NCBI GenBank assembly: GCA_964421875.1
Contig: CAYQZD010000110.1
Location: 1-12,162, forward strand
Length of the DNA: 12,162 bases
Reading direction: 5' to 3'
Origin: CAYQZD01 sp964421875
GTDB lineage: Bacteria; Electryoneota; Tariuqbacteria; Tariuqbacterales; Tariuqbacteraceae
Numbering within the stretch: position 1 is the stretch's first letter; every line of letters begins with the position of its first letter. Shown here in pieces: positions 1-6,621 of this stretch. A program made the translations under genes and the position numbers. The notes below the pieces were generated by a model. That model had not been told where the DNA came from, did not search any database, and saw only the letters and a program-made list of their open reading frames with translations.

Positions 1-144
1 GGCTCAGGGAAATCCTATGAAGTAAAATGGGACTCTATGAGCCGGGATGTCTATGTTTCTTATGCGGGCTGGACTCATTGTGGAAAAGCCTCCTCAGCCG
101 GGGAAGCGATGAGGAGAGCGGAAGCGAAGGTTTATAATAAATAA
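1..144 (+). CDS. C-terminal end of an unidentified protein (5' truncated by window edge)
   Basis: Reading frame 1 is open from the first base to a TAA at 142-144 and encodes the last 47 residues of a protein that begins outside the window. The fragment has a small alpha/beta look: two short strands (SYEVKWD and VYVSYAG), a single cysteine in WTHCGKA, and a closing helix (AGEAMRRAEAKVYNK). I do not recognise a named family. It reads like a compact C-terminal domain. The next gene starts 35 bases downstream on the same strand, so they may share a transcript. The base composition is less AT-rich than the two genes that follow, so this gene may lie just outside the AT-rich insert. It is a real coding end judging by clean codon structure, but the function is unknown. 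Confidence 0.6.
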   Translation, partial: GSGKSYEVKWDSMSRDVYVSYAGWTHCGKASSAGEAMRRAEAKVYNK

Positions 145-179
145 TTCAGAATAAATCCCAATTAAACAGGAGGTCAATC

Positions 180-815
180 ATGGAACAAGATTTTGAAAAA
201 TGGGTAGAACAAGTATGCGATAAATTAGAAAAGCTCGAAAATAATGGAGAGTATGACGAATTTCTTGATTTATTTAAGGAATTAGAGTTGCAAGAGCAAA
301 ATATACCTTGTTTTGTGGAATTTAAACCTTTTAAAGCAAGAGTACTTTTTGCCAAAGGAGAATATTACGAATCAATACAAATATTTCAGGAAGTTGTTGA
401 ATCAACAACTGAAGCTAAAACAAGGATGTTATCAGCTGGATTAATCATATCGATATTATTACATAATATCTTAAAGAATGAACCTAGACCTTTCACACCT
501 GAATATGATATGACGAAAAAATACTTAGAGATAATGTTCAAAACATACGATGAAGCAGATGAAGAATCTAAAATGCAACTAAGACGTAGTCACGATGTAG
601 AAGAACTTAGAAAAATATTAATAGACATGAAAGAGGGTCGAGAAATTGGTGGCTATACTGAAAAAGTAAGGGGATCATTAAAAACTTTCCGACTATTATT
701 AGTAATTTCTGTACTCTTTTTGATAATATCTTTTATTAGTCTTGCTTTTATCCCATATTTCATCATAAGTGCTGGAATAACCATTGTTTACTGGTGGTTT
801 AAACTAAGAAAATAA
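180..815 (+). CDS. Hypothetical protein, helical TPR-like N-terminus and C-terminal membrane hairpin
   Basis: Start ATG 180 is well supported by a strong Shine-Dalgarno (CAGGAGGT, 167-174) six bases upstream. The 211-residue product is acidic and helical over about residues 1-165; the stretch around residues 52-75 (ARVLFAKGEYYESIQIFQEV) looks like one tetratricopeptide-type helical pair. The C-terminus carries two hydrophobic segments, about 172-191 and 193-207, separated by a proline, and ends with basic residues (FKLRK). This suggests a cytoplasmic domain anchored by a membrane hairpin or a single bent segment. I recognise no family. Base composition is about one third G+C by eye, with many AGA, ATA and TTA codons, unlike the GC-richer genes after 1540; this suggests horizontal acquisition. 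It is followed after 39 bases by another orphan gene, probably in one transcript. Confidence 0.75.
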   Translation: MEQDFEKWVEQVCDKLEKLENNGEYDEFLDLFKELELQEQNIPCFVEFKPFKARVLFAKGEYYESIQIFQEVVESTTEAKTRMLSAGLIISILLHNILKNEPRPFTPEYDMTKKYLEIMFKTYDEADEESKMQLRRSHDVEELRKILIDMKEGREIGGYTEKVRGSLKTFRLLLVISVLFLIISFISLAFIPYFIISAGITIVYWWFKLRK

Positions 816-854
816 ACAGAATTTATGTAATTCTTATGATAAATTTAGATTAAA

Positions 855-1427
855 ATGAAAATCAAACTTGGTGACCTAAACCTCCGCATTTCAAATGATG
901 TTTCTCGAGAGCCTCCCGATTGGTTTAATACCGAATTAGAATTTGAATTTCCTCGAAAGGTTCAGGCGGGAAATATTGTCCTTATTAAGGAATACGATTG
1001 GGATACAGTAGTTGTACTCTGGCTTTGGGAATCATGGGAGCCTTCGAGGGATGAAGCAAGAATTGGCGAAGTGTACTTTGTAAACAAAGGGACTGATTTA
1101 ACTCCGAAGGTACTTTCAACTTCAAGATTGATTAACCAGGATGAGGTGAATAATAATATGATTGACAATACATTGATGAAAGAGGTGGCTAAGGGGATGT
1201 TCGCTTTGAAAGAGGAATATGAAGATGGAAGAATGAGTATCTCGCATCATGTTCAAAAAGCAGAGGACTTTATCAGAAAATACTCATTTGAAAAAATAGG
1301 CGCATTCTCAAACGATGATACATCAATTCTTGAAGAAGCAAGAAACCAGTTGAGAAAAGGCAATGCTGTTTTTATAATTGCTTATGCCGACCGTCAAGAA
1401 TATGAGCTTTATGCTCATCCTTGGTGA
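855..1427 (+). CDS. Hypothetical protein, 190 aa, no recognised family
   Basis: An open frame from ATG 855 to TGA 1425-1427 encodes 190 residues. No convincing Shine-Dalgarno precedes the ATG; the upstream 39 bases are almost pure A/T, so translation may be weak or coupled to the gene before. The first 90 residues look beta-rich with many aromatic residues (DWDTVVVLWLWESWEP), the middle is helical and charged (about 105-165), and the end is a strand (AVFIIAYADRQEYELYAHPW region). There is no signal peptide or membrane segment, so a cytoplasmic protein is likely. I do not recognise it and assign no function. Like its upstream neighbour it is AT-rich relative to the rest of the window. It is convergent with cdsA; the 112-base gap shows no clear terminator. 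Confidence 0.7.
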   Translation: MKIKLGDLNLRISNDVSREPPDWFNTELEFEFPRKVQAGNIVLIKEYDWDTVVVLWLWESWEPSRDEARIGEVYFVNKGTDLTPKVLSTSRLINQDEVNNNMIDNTLMKEVAKGMFALKEEYEDGRMSISHHVQKAEDFIRKYSFEKIGAFSNDDTSILEEARNQLRKGNAVFIIAYADRQEYELYAHPW

Positions 1428-1539
1428 ATTGTTGTTTCTTTGCCTTAAAATAATCAATACCATTAAATCATTGGCATATCGCAGCGATTCATATTGTTGA
1501 GTCCCCTACAAAAACATCGGGCAATCATTTTTAGCGTTA

Positions 1540-2346
1540 TTAAACCAACCCCCCCAGCCTGAGCAATATATAGAAAGCCGGGACCGAAGCGATTAGGCTG
1601 TCGAAACGGTCCAACACCCCGCCGTGCGGACCTAACAGCCTCCCGGAATCCTTGACTCCGGCGGCGCGCTTCAATATCGATTCCGCAATGTCGCCTAACT
1701 GCCCTATTATCCCCACAATTATAGCCCCCCCGATACACGCTCCCAGAGGTAATATACCTTTTAACAGAGGATAGAGGAGAAAACCCCAGGCGAGTGCTCC
1801 CAGCAGCCCGAATACCGCGCCCTCCCAAGTCTTATTAGGGCTGCCCTTGGGAGCCAGTTTGTGTTTCCCAAAATTCTTGCCGCCGAAATAGGCGGCTGTG
1901 TCGCATATCCAGGTGGCGGTAACCAGGAATAGGATGACCAACGCCCCGTTCCAGCGGTTCCCCCAATCGCCGTCACGGACTAAGACGAAGGTCGAAAGCA
2001 GGAGCGCGGGATAGAAGATACCGGAAAGGGCGGCTGTCAGTTTCTTAGGCGCATCGTTAAGTTCCTGGGAGATAAGGGTAAGGGCAAGCGCTAATACTCC
2101 CAGCGCGAGCCATTCCAATCCCCATTCCGGTTGGAAATGGAGCAGTAACGGGAGGATTCCCCCGAATAACAATCCTATCTTACTCAAGAGCCCTGAAGCG
2201 CCCGCCAGGCGGTAGAATTCCGCCTGCGCCAGCAGGCAGATTACTGCGCAGAAAGCCGCGAAAAGCCATCCGCCGAGAATCACGCAGATTAGGACCAGCG
2301 GTATGCCCCAATAAGCCACCGCCAGCCGGGCTTTGAGACGGCTCAC
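1540..2346 (-). CDS. cdsA: Phosphatidate cytidylyltransferase CdsA
   Basis: CdsA makes CDP-diacylglycerol from phosphatidic acid and CTP in the inner membrane, the branch point of bacterial phospholipid synthesis. The 268-residue product is of usual length and mostly hydrophobic, with about eight membrane segments. The C-terminal half carries the family landmarks: D149 in the CDTAAYFGGKNFGKHKL stretch, SPNKTWEG (169-176), QLGDIAESILKR (216-227), and the signature KDSG (232-235) followed by PHGGVLDRFDS (240-250), which matches the CDP-alcohol cytidylyltransferase pattern. The start is GTG 2346; it overlaps the rlpA stop by four bases (GTGA), and a GGGGT ribosome site lies just upstream, so translational coupling is likely. 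In many bacteria cdsA sits with uppS, dxr or frr; here it is last in an operon with rlpA and xdhC, an uncommon setting. Confidence 0.95.
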   Translation of the reverse strand: MSRLKARLAVAYWGIPLVLICVILGGWLFAAFCAVICLLAQAEFYRLAGASGLLSKIGLLFGGILPLLLHFQPEWGLEWLALGVLALALTLISQELNDAPKKLTAALSGIFYPALLLSTFVLVRDGDWGNRWNGALVILFLVTATWICDTAAYFGGKNFGKHKLAPKGSPNKTWEGAVFGLLGALAWGFLLYPLLKGILPLGACIGGAIIVGIIGQLGDIAESILKRAAGVKDSGRLLGPHGGVLDRFDSLIASVPAFYILLRLGGLV

Positions 2347-2783
2347 TCTTTACCCCAATCCAGCACTTCAAGCTTGACCTTGACCACTCCCTCTTTGACC
2401 ATCCCGATTTTCCGCGCCGCCGCTTTAGATAGGTCGATCATCCTATCGGGAACGAACGGTCCCCGGTCGTTGATGACCACCACCACCGAACGGTTGTTTT
2501 TCATATTGGTCACCCGGACTCGGGTCCCGAAAGCCCAGGTGCGGTGCGCAGCGGTGAGTTTGGTGTGGGTGTAGATTTGGCCGGATGCGGTTTTGCGCCC
2601 CACAAACTCGTCGCCGTAAAATGAAGCCGATCCCAGTCTGGTGAAGAGGACTTCCTGACGCTCACCCTGCCATTTGAATTTAGTGTCGGTGGGCGGGCGG
2701 TGGTATTTGGGTTTGCTGGCGCACCCGGCGAGGATAATCAGCGCCAGGGCGGCTACTGTGATTTTCAGAGCGTTAGCTTTCAA
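2343..2783 (-). CDS. rlpA: RlpA-like septal ring/peptidoglycan-acting lipoprotein
   Basis: The 146-residue protein has a lipoprotein signal peptide with lipobox LAGC (lipidated Cys21), so it should sit in the outer or inner membrane facing the periplasm. Residues about 50-142 form the RlpA double-psi beta-barrel: GSASFYGDEFVGRKTASG, LTAAHRTWAFGTRVRVTN, VVINDRGPF and DRMIDLSKAAA. In this family such domains act as lytic transglycosylases on stripped glycan strands; whether this one is active is inference. It lacks the C-terminal SPOR domain of E. coli RlpA, so it is a short form. The start is TTG 2783, supported by an AAGGAGA ribosome site about seven bases upstream and by the complete signal peptide that begins there. 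It overlaps the end of xdhC by 11 bases and the start of cdsA by four. Confidence 0.92.
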   Translation of the reverse strand: MKANALKITVAALALIILAGCASKPKYHRPPTDTKFKWQGERQEVLFTRLGSASFYGDEFVGRKTASGQIYTHTKLTAAHRTWAFGTRVRVTNMKNNRSVVVVINDRGPFVPDRMIDLSKAAARKIGMVKEGVVKVKLEVLDWGKE

Positions 2784-3561
2784 GATTCTTCTCCTTTATC
2801 AATTCCGCCACAATACTGACGGCGATTTCTTCCGGCGTCTGGGAACCGATATCCAGTCCTATGGGGGAATGCACCGAATCGAGCTGTTCCTGGCTGAAGC
2901 CCTCGTCGGCGAGCTTTTTCCGCATTATTTTCCACTTTCGACGAGAACTGATAACGCCGATATACTTGAAGGATTTAGACAGGATTTTTCTCAGGACAGC
3001 ATAATCGCTATCGTGAGAGTGGGTTACCACCACAGCGTAACTGTCAACCGCCGCTTCCAACTCCTCCGAAGCTTGATTCAAATCCCGGACAATGATTTCC
3101 CCGGCCTCGGGGAAGCGCTCCTTGGAAGCCATCTCCGGACGGCTGTCGAATACTTTCACTCTGAAGCCGCAGAGCGAAGCGATATGCGCCGTGGGGCGCC
3201 CCACATGCCCCGCTCCGAACAGATAGAGCGTGGCGGCGGGGATTAGCGGTTCGATGAAAAGTTCCATCTCGCCCCCGCAAATCATCCCGGTCTCGATCTT
3301 AGCGCCGGAATCTTCTTCTTCATGCAGTAAATATGTCACCTTGCGGGGCTTCCCGTCTTCGATAGCTTTCAACGCTTCTTCGATGGCTTTGCGCTCCATA
3401 ATAGCGCCGCCGATGGTGCCGCTGATGCTGCCGTCGGCTTTGACCAGCATTTTTGCCCCCGGCTCCCGCGGCGCGGAACCTTTGACCGCCACCACGGTAA
3501 CCAAAACCGCGGAGAGGTTTTTACGCCGGATTAACGCCAATTCCTGAAAAATATCGGTCAT
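2773..3561 (-). CDS. XdhC/CoxI family protein (molybdenum hydroxylase maturation factor)
   Basis: XdhC-family proteins bind molybdenum cofactor, protect it, and promote its sulfuration before insertion into xanthine dehydrogenase-type hydroxylases. The 262-residue product has both family domains: an N-terminal XdhC/CoxI domain with KGSAPREPGAKMLV (27-40), SGTIGGAIME and GMICGGEMELFIEP (92-105, including Cys95); and a Rossmann-like domain with LYLFGAGHVGRPTA (112-125), VVVTHSHDSDYAVL, YIGVISSRRKW and IGLDIGSQTPEEIA near the end. ATG 3561 is the first start; no clear Shine-Dalgarno precedes it. No molybdenum hydroxylase subunit lies nearby, so its client enzyme must be elsewhere or it serves another role. 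It is the promoter-proximal gene of a tight operon with rlpA and cdsA (overlaps of 11 and four bases). Confidence 0.93.
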   Translation of the reverse strand: MTDIFQELALIRRKNLSAVLVTVVAVKGSAPREPGAKMLVKADGSISGTIGGAIMERKAIEEALKAIEDGKPRKVTYLLHEEEDSGAKIETGMICGGEMELFIEPLIPAATLYLFGAGHVGRPTAHIASLCGFRVKVFDSRPEMASKERFPEAGEIIVRDLNQASEELEAAVDSYAVVVTHSHDSDYAVLRKILSKSFKYIGVISSRRKWKIMRKKLADEGFSQEQLDSVHSPIGLDIGSQTPEEIAVSIVAELIKEKNLES

Positions 3562-3619
3562 ATTCTAAAGGGGAAGTGATGAAGATTTCTATATTCTTAA
3601 GTACTTATAGTATTGTGTT

Positions 3620-3625
3620 ATTATA
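3620..3625 (-). promoter_or_regulatory. Possible -10 box for the xdhC-rlpA-cdsA operon
   Basis: Read on the minus strand, a perfect TATAAT lies about 60 bases upstream of the xdhC start, in a strongly AT-rich stretch. No good -35 hexamer is found 17 bases further upstream, so this is only a candidate. Confidence 0.3.
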
Positions 3626-3667
3626 AATTAGTGTGGCTATTAAGTTCTATGAGCGATAATTGAAATC

Positions 3668-3760
3668 GTCATTCTGTCAAGCATAGCGCAGACAGAATCC
3701 CTCTTTATTCTTACAGCTTTTAATAGAATAATAGAAGGATTCTGGCTTTGCCAGAATGAC
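3668..3760. repeat. Paired-hairpin palindromic element 1 (REP/BIME-like)
   Basis: The element begins GTCATTCTG and ends CCAGAATGAC, so its ends are inverted repeats. Inside are two hairpins: ATTCTGTC (3671-3678) with GACAGAAT (3691-3698), and ATTCTGG (3739-3745) with CCAGAAT (3751-3757). The inner flanks, AGAATCC and GGATTCT, also face each other. Two small hairpins in head-to-head arrangement around an AT-rich centre is the architecture of non-autonomous dispersed palindromes. Confidence 0.75.
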
Positions 3761-3876
3761 CGAATTAGAGTTTACTCGAACAACTCAATAATTACGATTC
3801 ATCTCCAAATTAGTTGCAGAATTTCTTGATTTGCGGATTATTGCTCGCTGCTCTGCTGAATAATTCTCAAAACGTT

Positions 3877-3955
3877 GTCACTCCCGCGAAAGCGGGAGTC
3901 CAGGAAAATCTCTTCAATATCAAAAAACTGGATTCCGGCTTTCGCTCGGAATGAC
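3877..3955. repeat. Paired-hairpin palindromic element 2 (REP/BIME-like)
   Basis: Same layout as the element at 3668-3760 but GC-richer: GTCACTCCCGC with GCGGGAGTCCAG forms the first hairpin (GAAA loop), and CTGGATTCCGG followed by CGGAATGAC forms the second. Ends are GTCACTCC and GGAATGAC, again inverted. The GTCATTCC...GGAATCCAG style of palindrome is seen between genes in many unrelated bacteria. Confidence 0.75.
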
Positions 3956-4109
3956 AAGCGAACTTTTTTTAGGCTAATGCCCCAGCTTTAATCTGTACTG
4001 GATACTTGCAACTAAAATGGAGACGATCCATGATTACAATGAGTTAATTCAAATGTCGGGTTCGAGGGCTAATCCGGCTCCATAATAAAACAACAGTAAA
4101 GCTCCGGAG

Positions 4110-4131
4110 TTGGGATGGTCTCCATCCCGAC
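4110..4131. repeat. Short intergenic palindrome
   Basis: TGGGATGG (4111-4118) and CCATCCCG (4122-4129) form an eight-base stem, with one G-U pair, around a three-base loop. It is not followed by a T run, so it is not a standard terminator. It is likely another dispersed repeat. Confidence 0.5.
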
Positions 4132-4265
4132 AATATTACTCGATTCTCTAATAGCGCAAGTCGTTATAACAATTAAGAAATATAATTGAATTTATCAAGA
4201 TTTCCGTAGAGGGTTATAGTGTGTCTAATTGTAAAGTTGTTAAGAGAAAAACGCTTTGATATTAT

Positions 4266-4292
4266 TTGACTATTTTAAGAAAAATTGATAAT
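4266..4292 (+). promoter_or_regulatory. Candidate promoter of the selenoprotein gene
   Basis: TTGACT (4266-4271) matches a sigma70 -35 box in five of six bases; GATAAT (4287-4292) matches the -10 box in five of six, but the spacing is only 15. Shifting to TAATTT (4289-4294) gives 17 spacing with a weaker box. Transcription would start near 4300, about 50 bases before the ATG. Confidence 0.35.
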
Positions 4293-4346
4293 TTTAAAAA
4301 GATATCGCTTTCAGGTTCAGGTTTTTCATATTATCAAGGAGTTCCA

Positions 4347-6335
4347 ATGAAGAACATTATTGTTTTGAGCGTGCTATTGCTGTCGATTGCTCTTGCGGTC
4401 TCCTCCGCCTTTGCCTTCCCGCGGGTGGTGCTGCTGGAAGAATTCACTTCCACCACTTGACCGTCCTGCCCCGCAGCTTCTTCGGCAATCGCGGGATTCC
4501 TTGGGTCTCAAGGAACTGAAAATGTAGTGGGAATTCAATACCACATCAATTCCACCAGCCCCTTTTATCTCTACAATTCCGGCGACAATTACGCCCGTAG
4601 GCAGTACTACGGCATAAACGCCACCCCCAACATCAAGGTTGACGGGGTGCTGGGCAATTCCGCCTCATCGTATTACACATATTACAACCAGAGGCGCAAC
4701 ATCTCATCGCCCGTCGAACTCAACCTGGGCATTACCGTCAGCGACCAGTTGGAACTCCAGGCGGACATCACCGCTGAAAGCGGATTCTCCGCCCAGGCGC
4801 TGAAATTCCGCACCGCCCTGATAGCCTTGGCGATTGATACCTTGGGGCGGCGGTTCGAGCGGGTGATGCTGGATTTGGCTCCCTCCGCCGGAGGAGTCAA
4901 TTTCAACATTAGTTCCGGCGAAACGGTGACGCTGAATGTGCAGATTCCCCTGCCCGCTTTTGTGGATTTGCCTAACCTCGCGGTGGTAGGATGGGTTCAA
5001 CGAGAGTCGAGCCGGGAGGTGCTGCAGGCGGATTTCCGGGATATTCCCCTCAATTTCCCCTGCCTCACCGCCATCAGTTATTCGGTAGATGATACCCTCG
5101 GCGGTAACGGTAACGGCAGGGCTGAACCGGGAGAAACCGCCCGGCTCTATGTTACACTGGAAAACGGTCTGGTTTTCGCCCCGGCGACAGGAGTGGTCGG
5201 ATTGGTGTCCACCACCGAACCTCTGATTAATGTTACCTCGAGCATAGGAATTTACCCTGATATCAATCCGGGAGCTACCGGAACGAATATCGGGTCCCCT
5301 TATGTGTTCGACGTTGATCCCCTGCTTCAGCCGCATAATGTCAGGTTCACACTGGATGTCGCAGCCAACGGAGGGTATTTCACATCGCAGAGCCTTGAGA
5401 TAATGGTGGGCGTTCCCCAATACCTCATAGTGGACGATGACGGCGGACAGGATTACGAACAGGCTTACGTTGAAGACCTGAATGGAATGGGAATCGCCTT
5501 CGATGTCTGGGATGTGAACAGTTCGGGCGCTGTTTCCGCGGGCGATTTAGGGAACTACGCTTATGTAATCTGGTTCACCGGGCGCGAAACTCAAACGCTC
5601 ACGGTTGAAGACCAGTCGGCGTTAGCGGATTACCTGGATGCGGGCGGTAATCTCTTTATGACTTCCCAGAATCTGGGCGACGACATCGGCGCTGCACAGT
5701 TCTATTCACAGTATATGCATGCCACTCACCTCGGCGATGTAGGCACCACCAGGCTCGCCGGAGTGGACGGAGATCCCATCAGTTCCGGCTCTAACATCCT
5801 GCTTTACGGCGGAATTTACTCCCCCACCTCCCAAAGCTATATTGAACCGGGAGCCTCTGCCACCGTAGTTTACCGTTATTCCAATCCCTACGAACCGGTG
5901 GCGGGGATTAAATACGACGGCGATTATAACCTGGTCTATTTTGCTTTCCCCCAGGAATGCGTCAATCCCAGTTCGGGTTCCTACACTACGCGGTCCGAAT
6001 TGCTGGGCAATGTCTTGAACTGGTTGACTACAGCTACGGGAGTGGAAAGTCCCTCAAGGGAAAACACCCCAGACCGGCATCTGCTCTGTGAAATCTACCC
6101 CAATCCCTTCAATCCCCGCGCCTCCCTCAACCTCACGGTAGAACGCCGGGGATTAGTCAAAGTGGGACTGTTCAACCTGCTGGGTGAAAAAGTAACTGAA
6201 GTCCATTCGGGAGTCTTAGCGCCTGGCGTTCACTGTTTTGAACTTGACGGAAGCGGCCTTTCCAGCGGGATTTATCTGGTTAGGGTGGATACTCCCGGCG
6301 AATCGCTGAGCAGGAAAATCGTTTTAATGAAATGA
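4347..6335 (+). CDS. Predicted secreted selenoprotein: thioredoxin-like (UxxC) domain with T9SS type A C-terminal sorting domain; TGA at codon 38 read as selenocysteine
   Basis: One frame runs 663 codons with a single internal stop, TGA 4458-4460 (residue 38). The start ATG 4347 has AAGGAG five bases upstream and opens a clear signal peptide (MKNIIVLSVLLLSIALAVSSAFA, cut after A23). The mature N-terminus, residues 26-41, reads RVVLLEEFTSTT-U-PSC. This is the EEFT.T.CxxC start of secreted thioredoxin-fold (Omp28-like) domains, with TGA exactly at the first redox cysteine and C41 intact. Past the TGA the domain continues without a break (VVGIQYHINS, SGDNYARRQYYGINATPNIKVDG). Next come a beta-rich region with a SVDDTLGGNGNGRAEPGET motif (about 245), an alpha/beta domain starting at YLIVDDDGG (359) and ending near 556, and the T9SS sorting domain from YPNPFNP (584) to the last residue, 662. 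Likely role: surface or extracellular thiol/selenol redox protein; the substrate is unknown. A pseudogene or sequencing error is the alternative. Confidence 0.85.
4458..4460 (+). other. In-frame TGA predicted to encode selenocysteine (Sec38)
   Basis: The TGA sits between ACC ACT and CCG TCC TGC, giving T-T-U-P-S-C. It is followed by C, the fourth base also found after the fdhF UGA of E. coli. Other genes here (asd, DUF523, yciO, GGDEF, and this gene itself at 6333-6335) end in TGA, so TGA is a normal stop in this organism. Confidence 0.82.
4470..4515 (+). promoter_or_regulatory. Putative bacterial SECIS element: bridging hairpin plus GGUCU-loop minihelix
   Basis: Two adjacent hairpins lie in the coding sequence just after the TGA. 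The first is CCCGC (4470-4474) with GCGGG (4491-4495). The second is a perfect seven-pair stem, TTCCTTG (4497-4503) with CAAGGAA (4509-4515), with a five-base loop GGTCT (4504-4508). GGUCU is the apical loop sequence SelB recognises in the E. coli fdhF SECIS. The minihelix begins 36 bases after the TGA, farther than the 11 in fdhF. If the first hairpin folds, only about ten unpaired bases separate them, which restores the usual distance. The bulged U of the fdhF stem is not seen here. Confidence 0.7.
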
Positions 6336-6357
6336 TTCGAAAAATGTGACACAAGAC

Positions 6358-6391
6358 AGAGAGAGGCTGCGTTGCAGTCTCTCTCTTTTTT
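6358..6391 (+). terminator. Rho-independent terminator after the selenoprotein gene
   Basis: AGAGAGAGGCTGC (6358-6370) pairs with GCAGTCTCTCTCT (6374-6386), 13 pairs with one G-U, around a GTT loop, and runs directly into a T tract (6386-6391). It lies 22 bases after the stop codon, indicating the selenoprotein gene ends its transcript here and is probably monocistronic. Confidence 0.93.
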
Positions 6392-6472
6392 ATAATCATT
6401 CTTGAAAAATCGCGGAAAAGGGAATGTCAATCCTTCGGAACAGACTGTCTGGTAATAGGAAAAACAACCATT

Positions 6473-6498
6473 GTCATTGCGAACGAAGTGAAGCAATC
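6473..6498. repeat. Dispersed palindrome, GTCATTGC type
   Basis: ATTGC (6476-6480) and GCAAT (6493-6497) flank the core GAACGAAGTGAA. The 13-base string GAACGAAGTGAAG (6481-6493) recurs at 6630-6642, so the two sites belong to one family. Sequences of this type are found scattered between genes in many bacteria. Confidence 0.65.
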
Positions 6499-6621
6499 GG
6501 GTGATTATTAAGAAGAACTACTATGCTGTCGACTCTCCGCACCCGACACCAAATAATTGATTTATAGTCGTTTGTCGCAGGGCGCGGACTGTCTGTCAAA
6601 CAATGCGTAATTTCTTGCTAT

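Larger units (their letters stand above)
3562..4346. other. Long divergent intergenic region with dispersed repeats
   Basis: This 785-base spacer separates the divergent xdhC operon and the selenoprotein gene. It is AT-rich and holds two paired-hairpin repeats (3668-3760 and 3877-3955), a short palindrome (4110-4131) and promoter-like sequence near both ends. No frame in it has credible coding structure; I see no tRNA or other RNA gene. The sequence around 4015-4085 (TGGAGACGATCCAT and a nearby GGGCTAATCCGGCTCC) looks like debris of further repeat units. Confidence 0.6.

Noticed and set aside
1428..1539. Bidirectional terminator between the convergent genes
   Set aside because: Only weak five-base inverted matches (ATCGC/GCGAT near 1480) are present, with no T tract on either strand.
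2674..3246. Plus-strand open frame, 190 codons
   Set aside because: It overlaps rlpA and xdhC, both of which match well-known families on the minus strand.
3668..3955. CRISPR array
   Set aside because: The repeats are palindromic elements of differing sequence and spacing, not identical direct repeats with regular unique spacers.
4266..4460. Short gene from TTG 4266 ending at the TGA
   Set aside because: The first 27 codons have no ribosome site, and the in-frame ATG 4347 has a good one and starts a clean signal peptide. TTG 4266 is better read as part of a -35 box.
4458..4460. Reassigned genetic code (TGA as Trp or Gly)
   Set aside because: asd, the DUF523 gene, yciO, the GGDEF gene and the selenoprotein gene itself all end at TGA at sensible family lengths, and no other gene here has an internal TGA.
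4704..5420. Long minus-strand open frame, 238 codons
   Set aside because: It is antisense to the selenoprotein gene, has no ribosome site or recognisable motif, and its composition is explained by the codon structure of the plus-strand gene.
4527..6335. Separate gene starting at GTG 4527 (602 residues)
   Set aside because: It would begin in the middle of the thioredoxin-like domain and lack a signal peptide, although the C-terminal T9SS domain demands export. The frame is continuous with the upstream signal-peptide segment through a single TGA.
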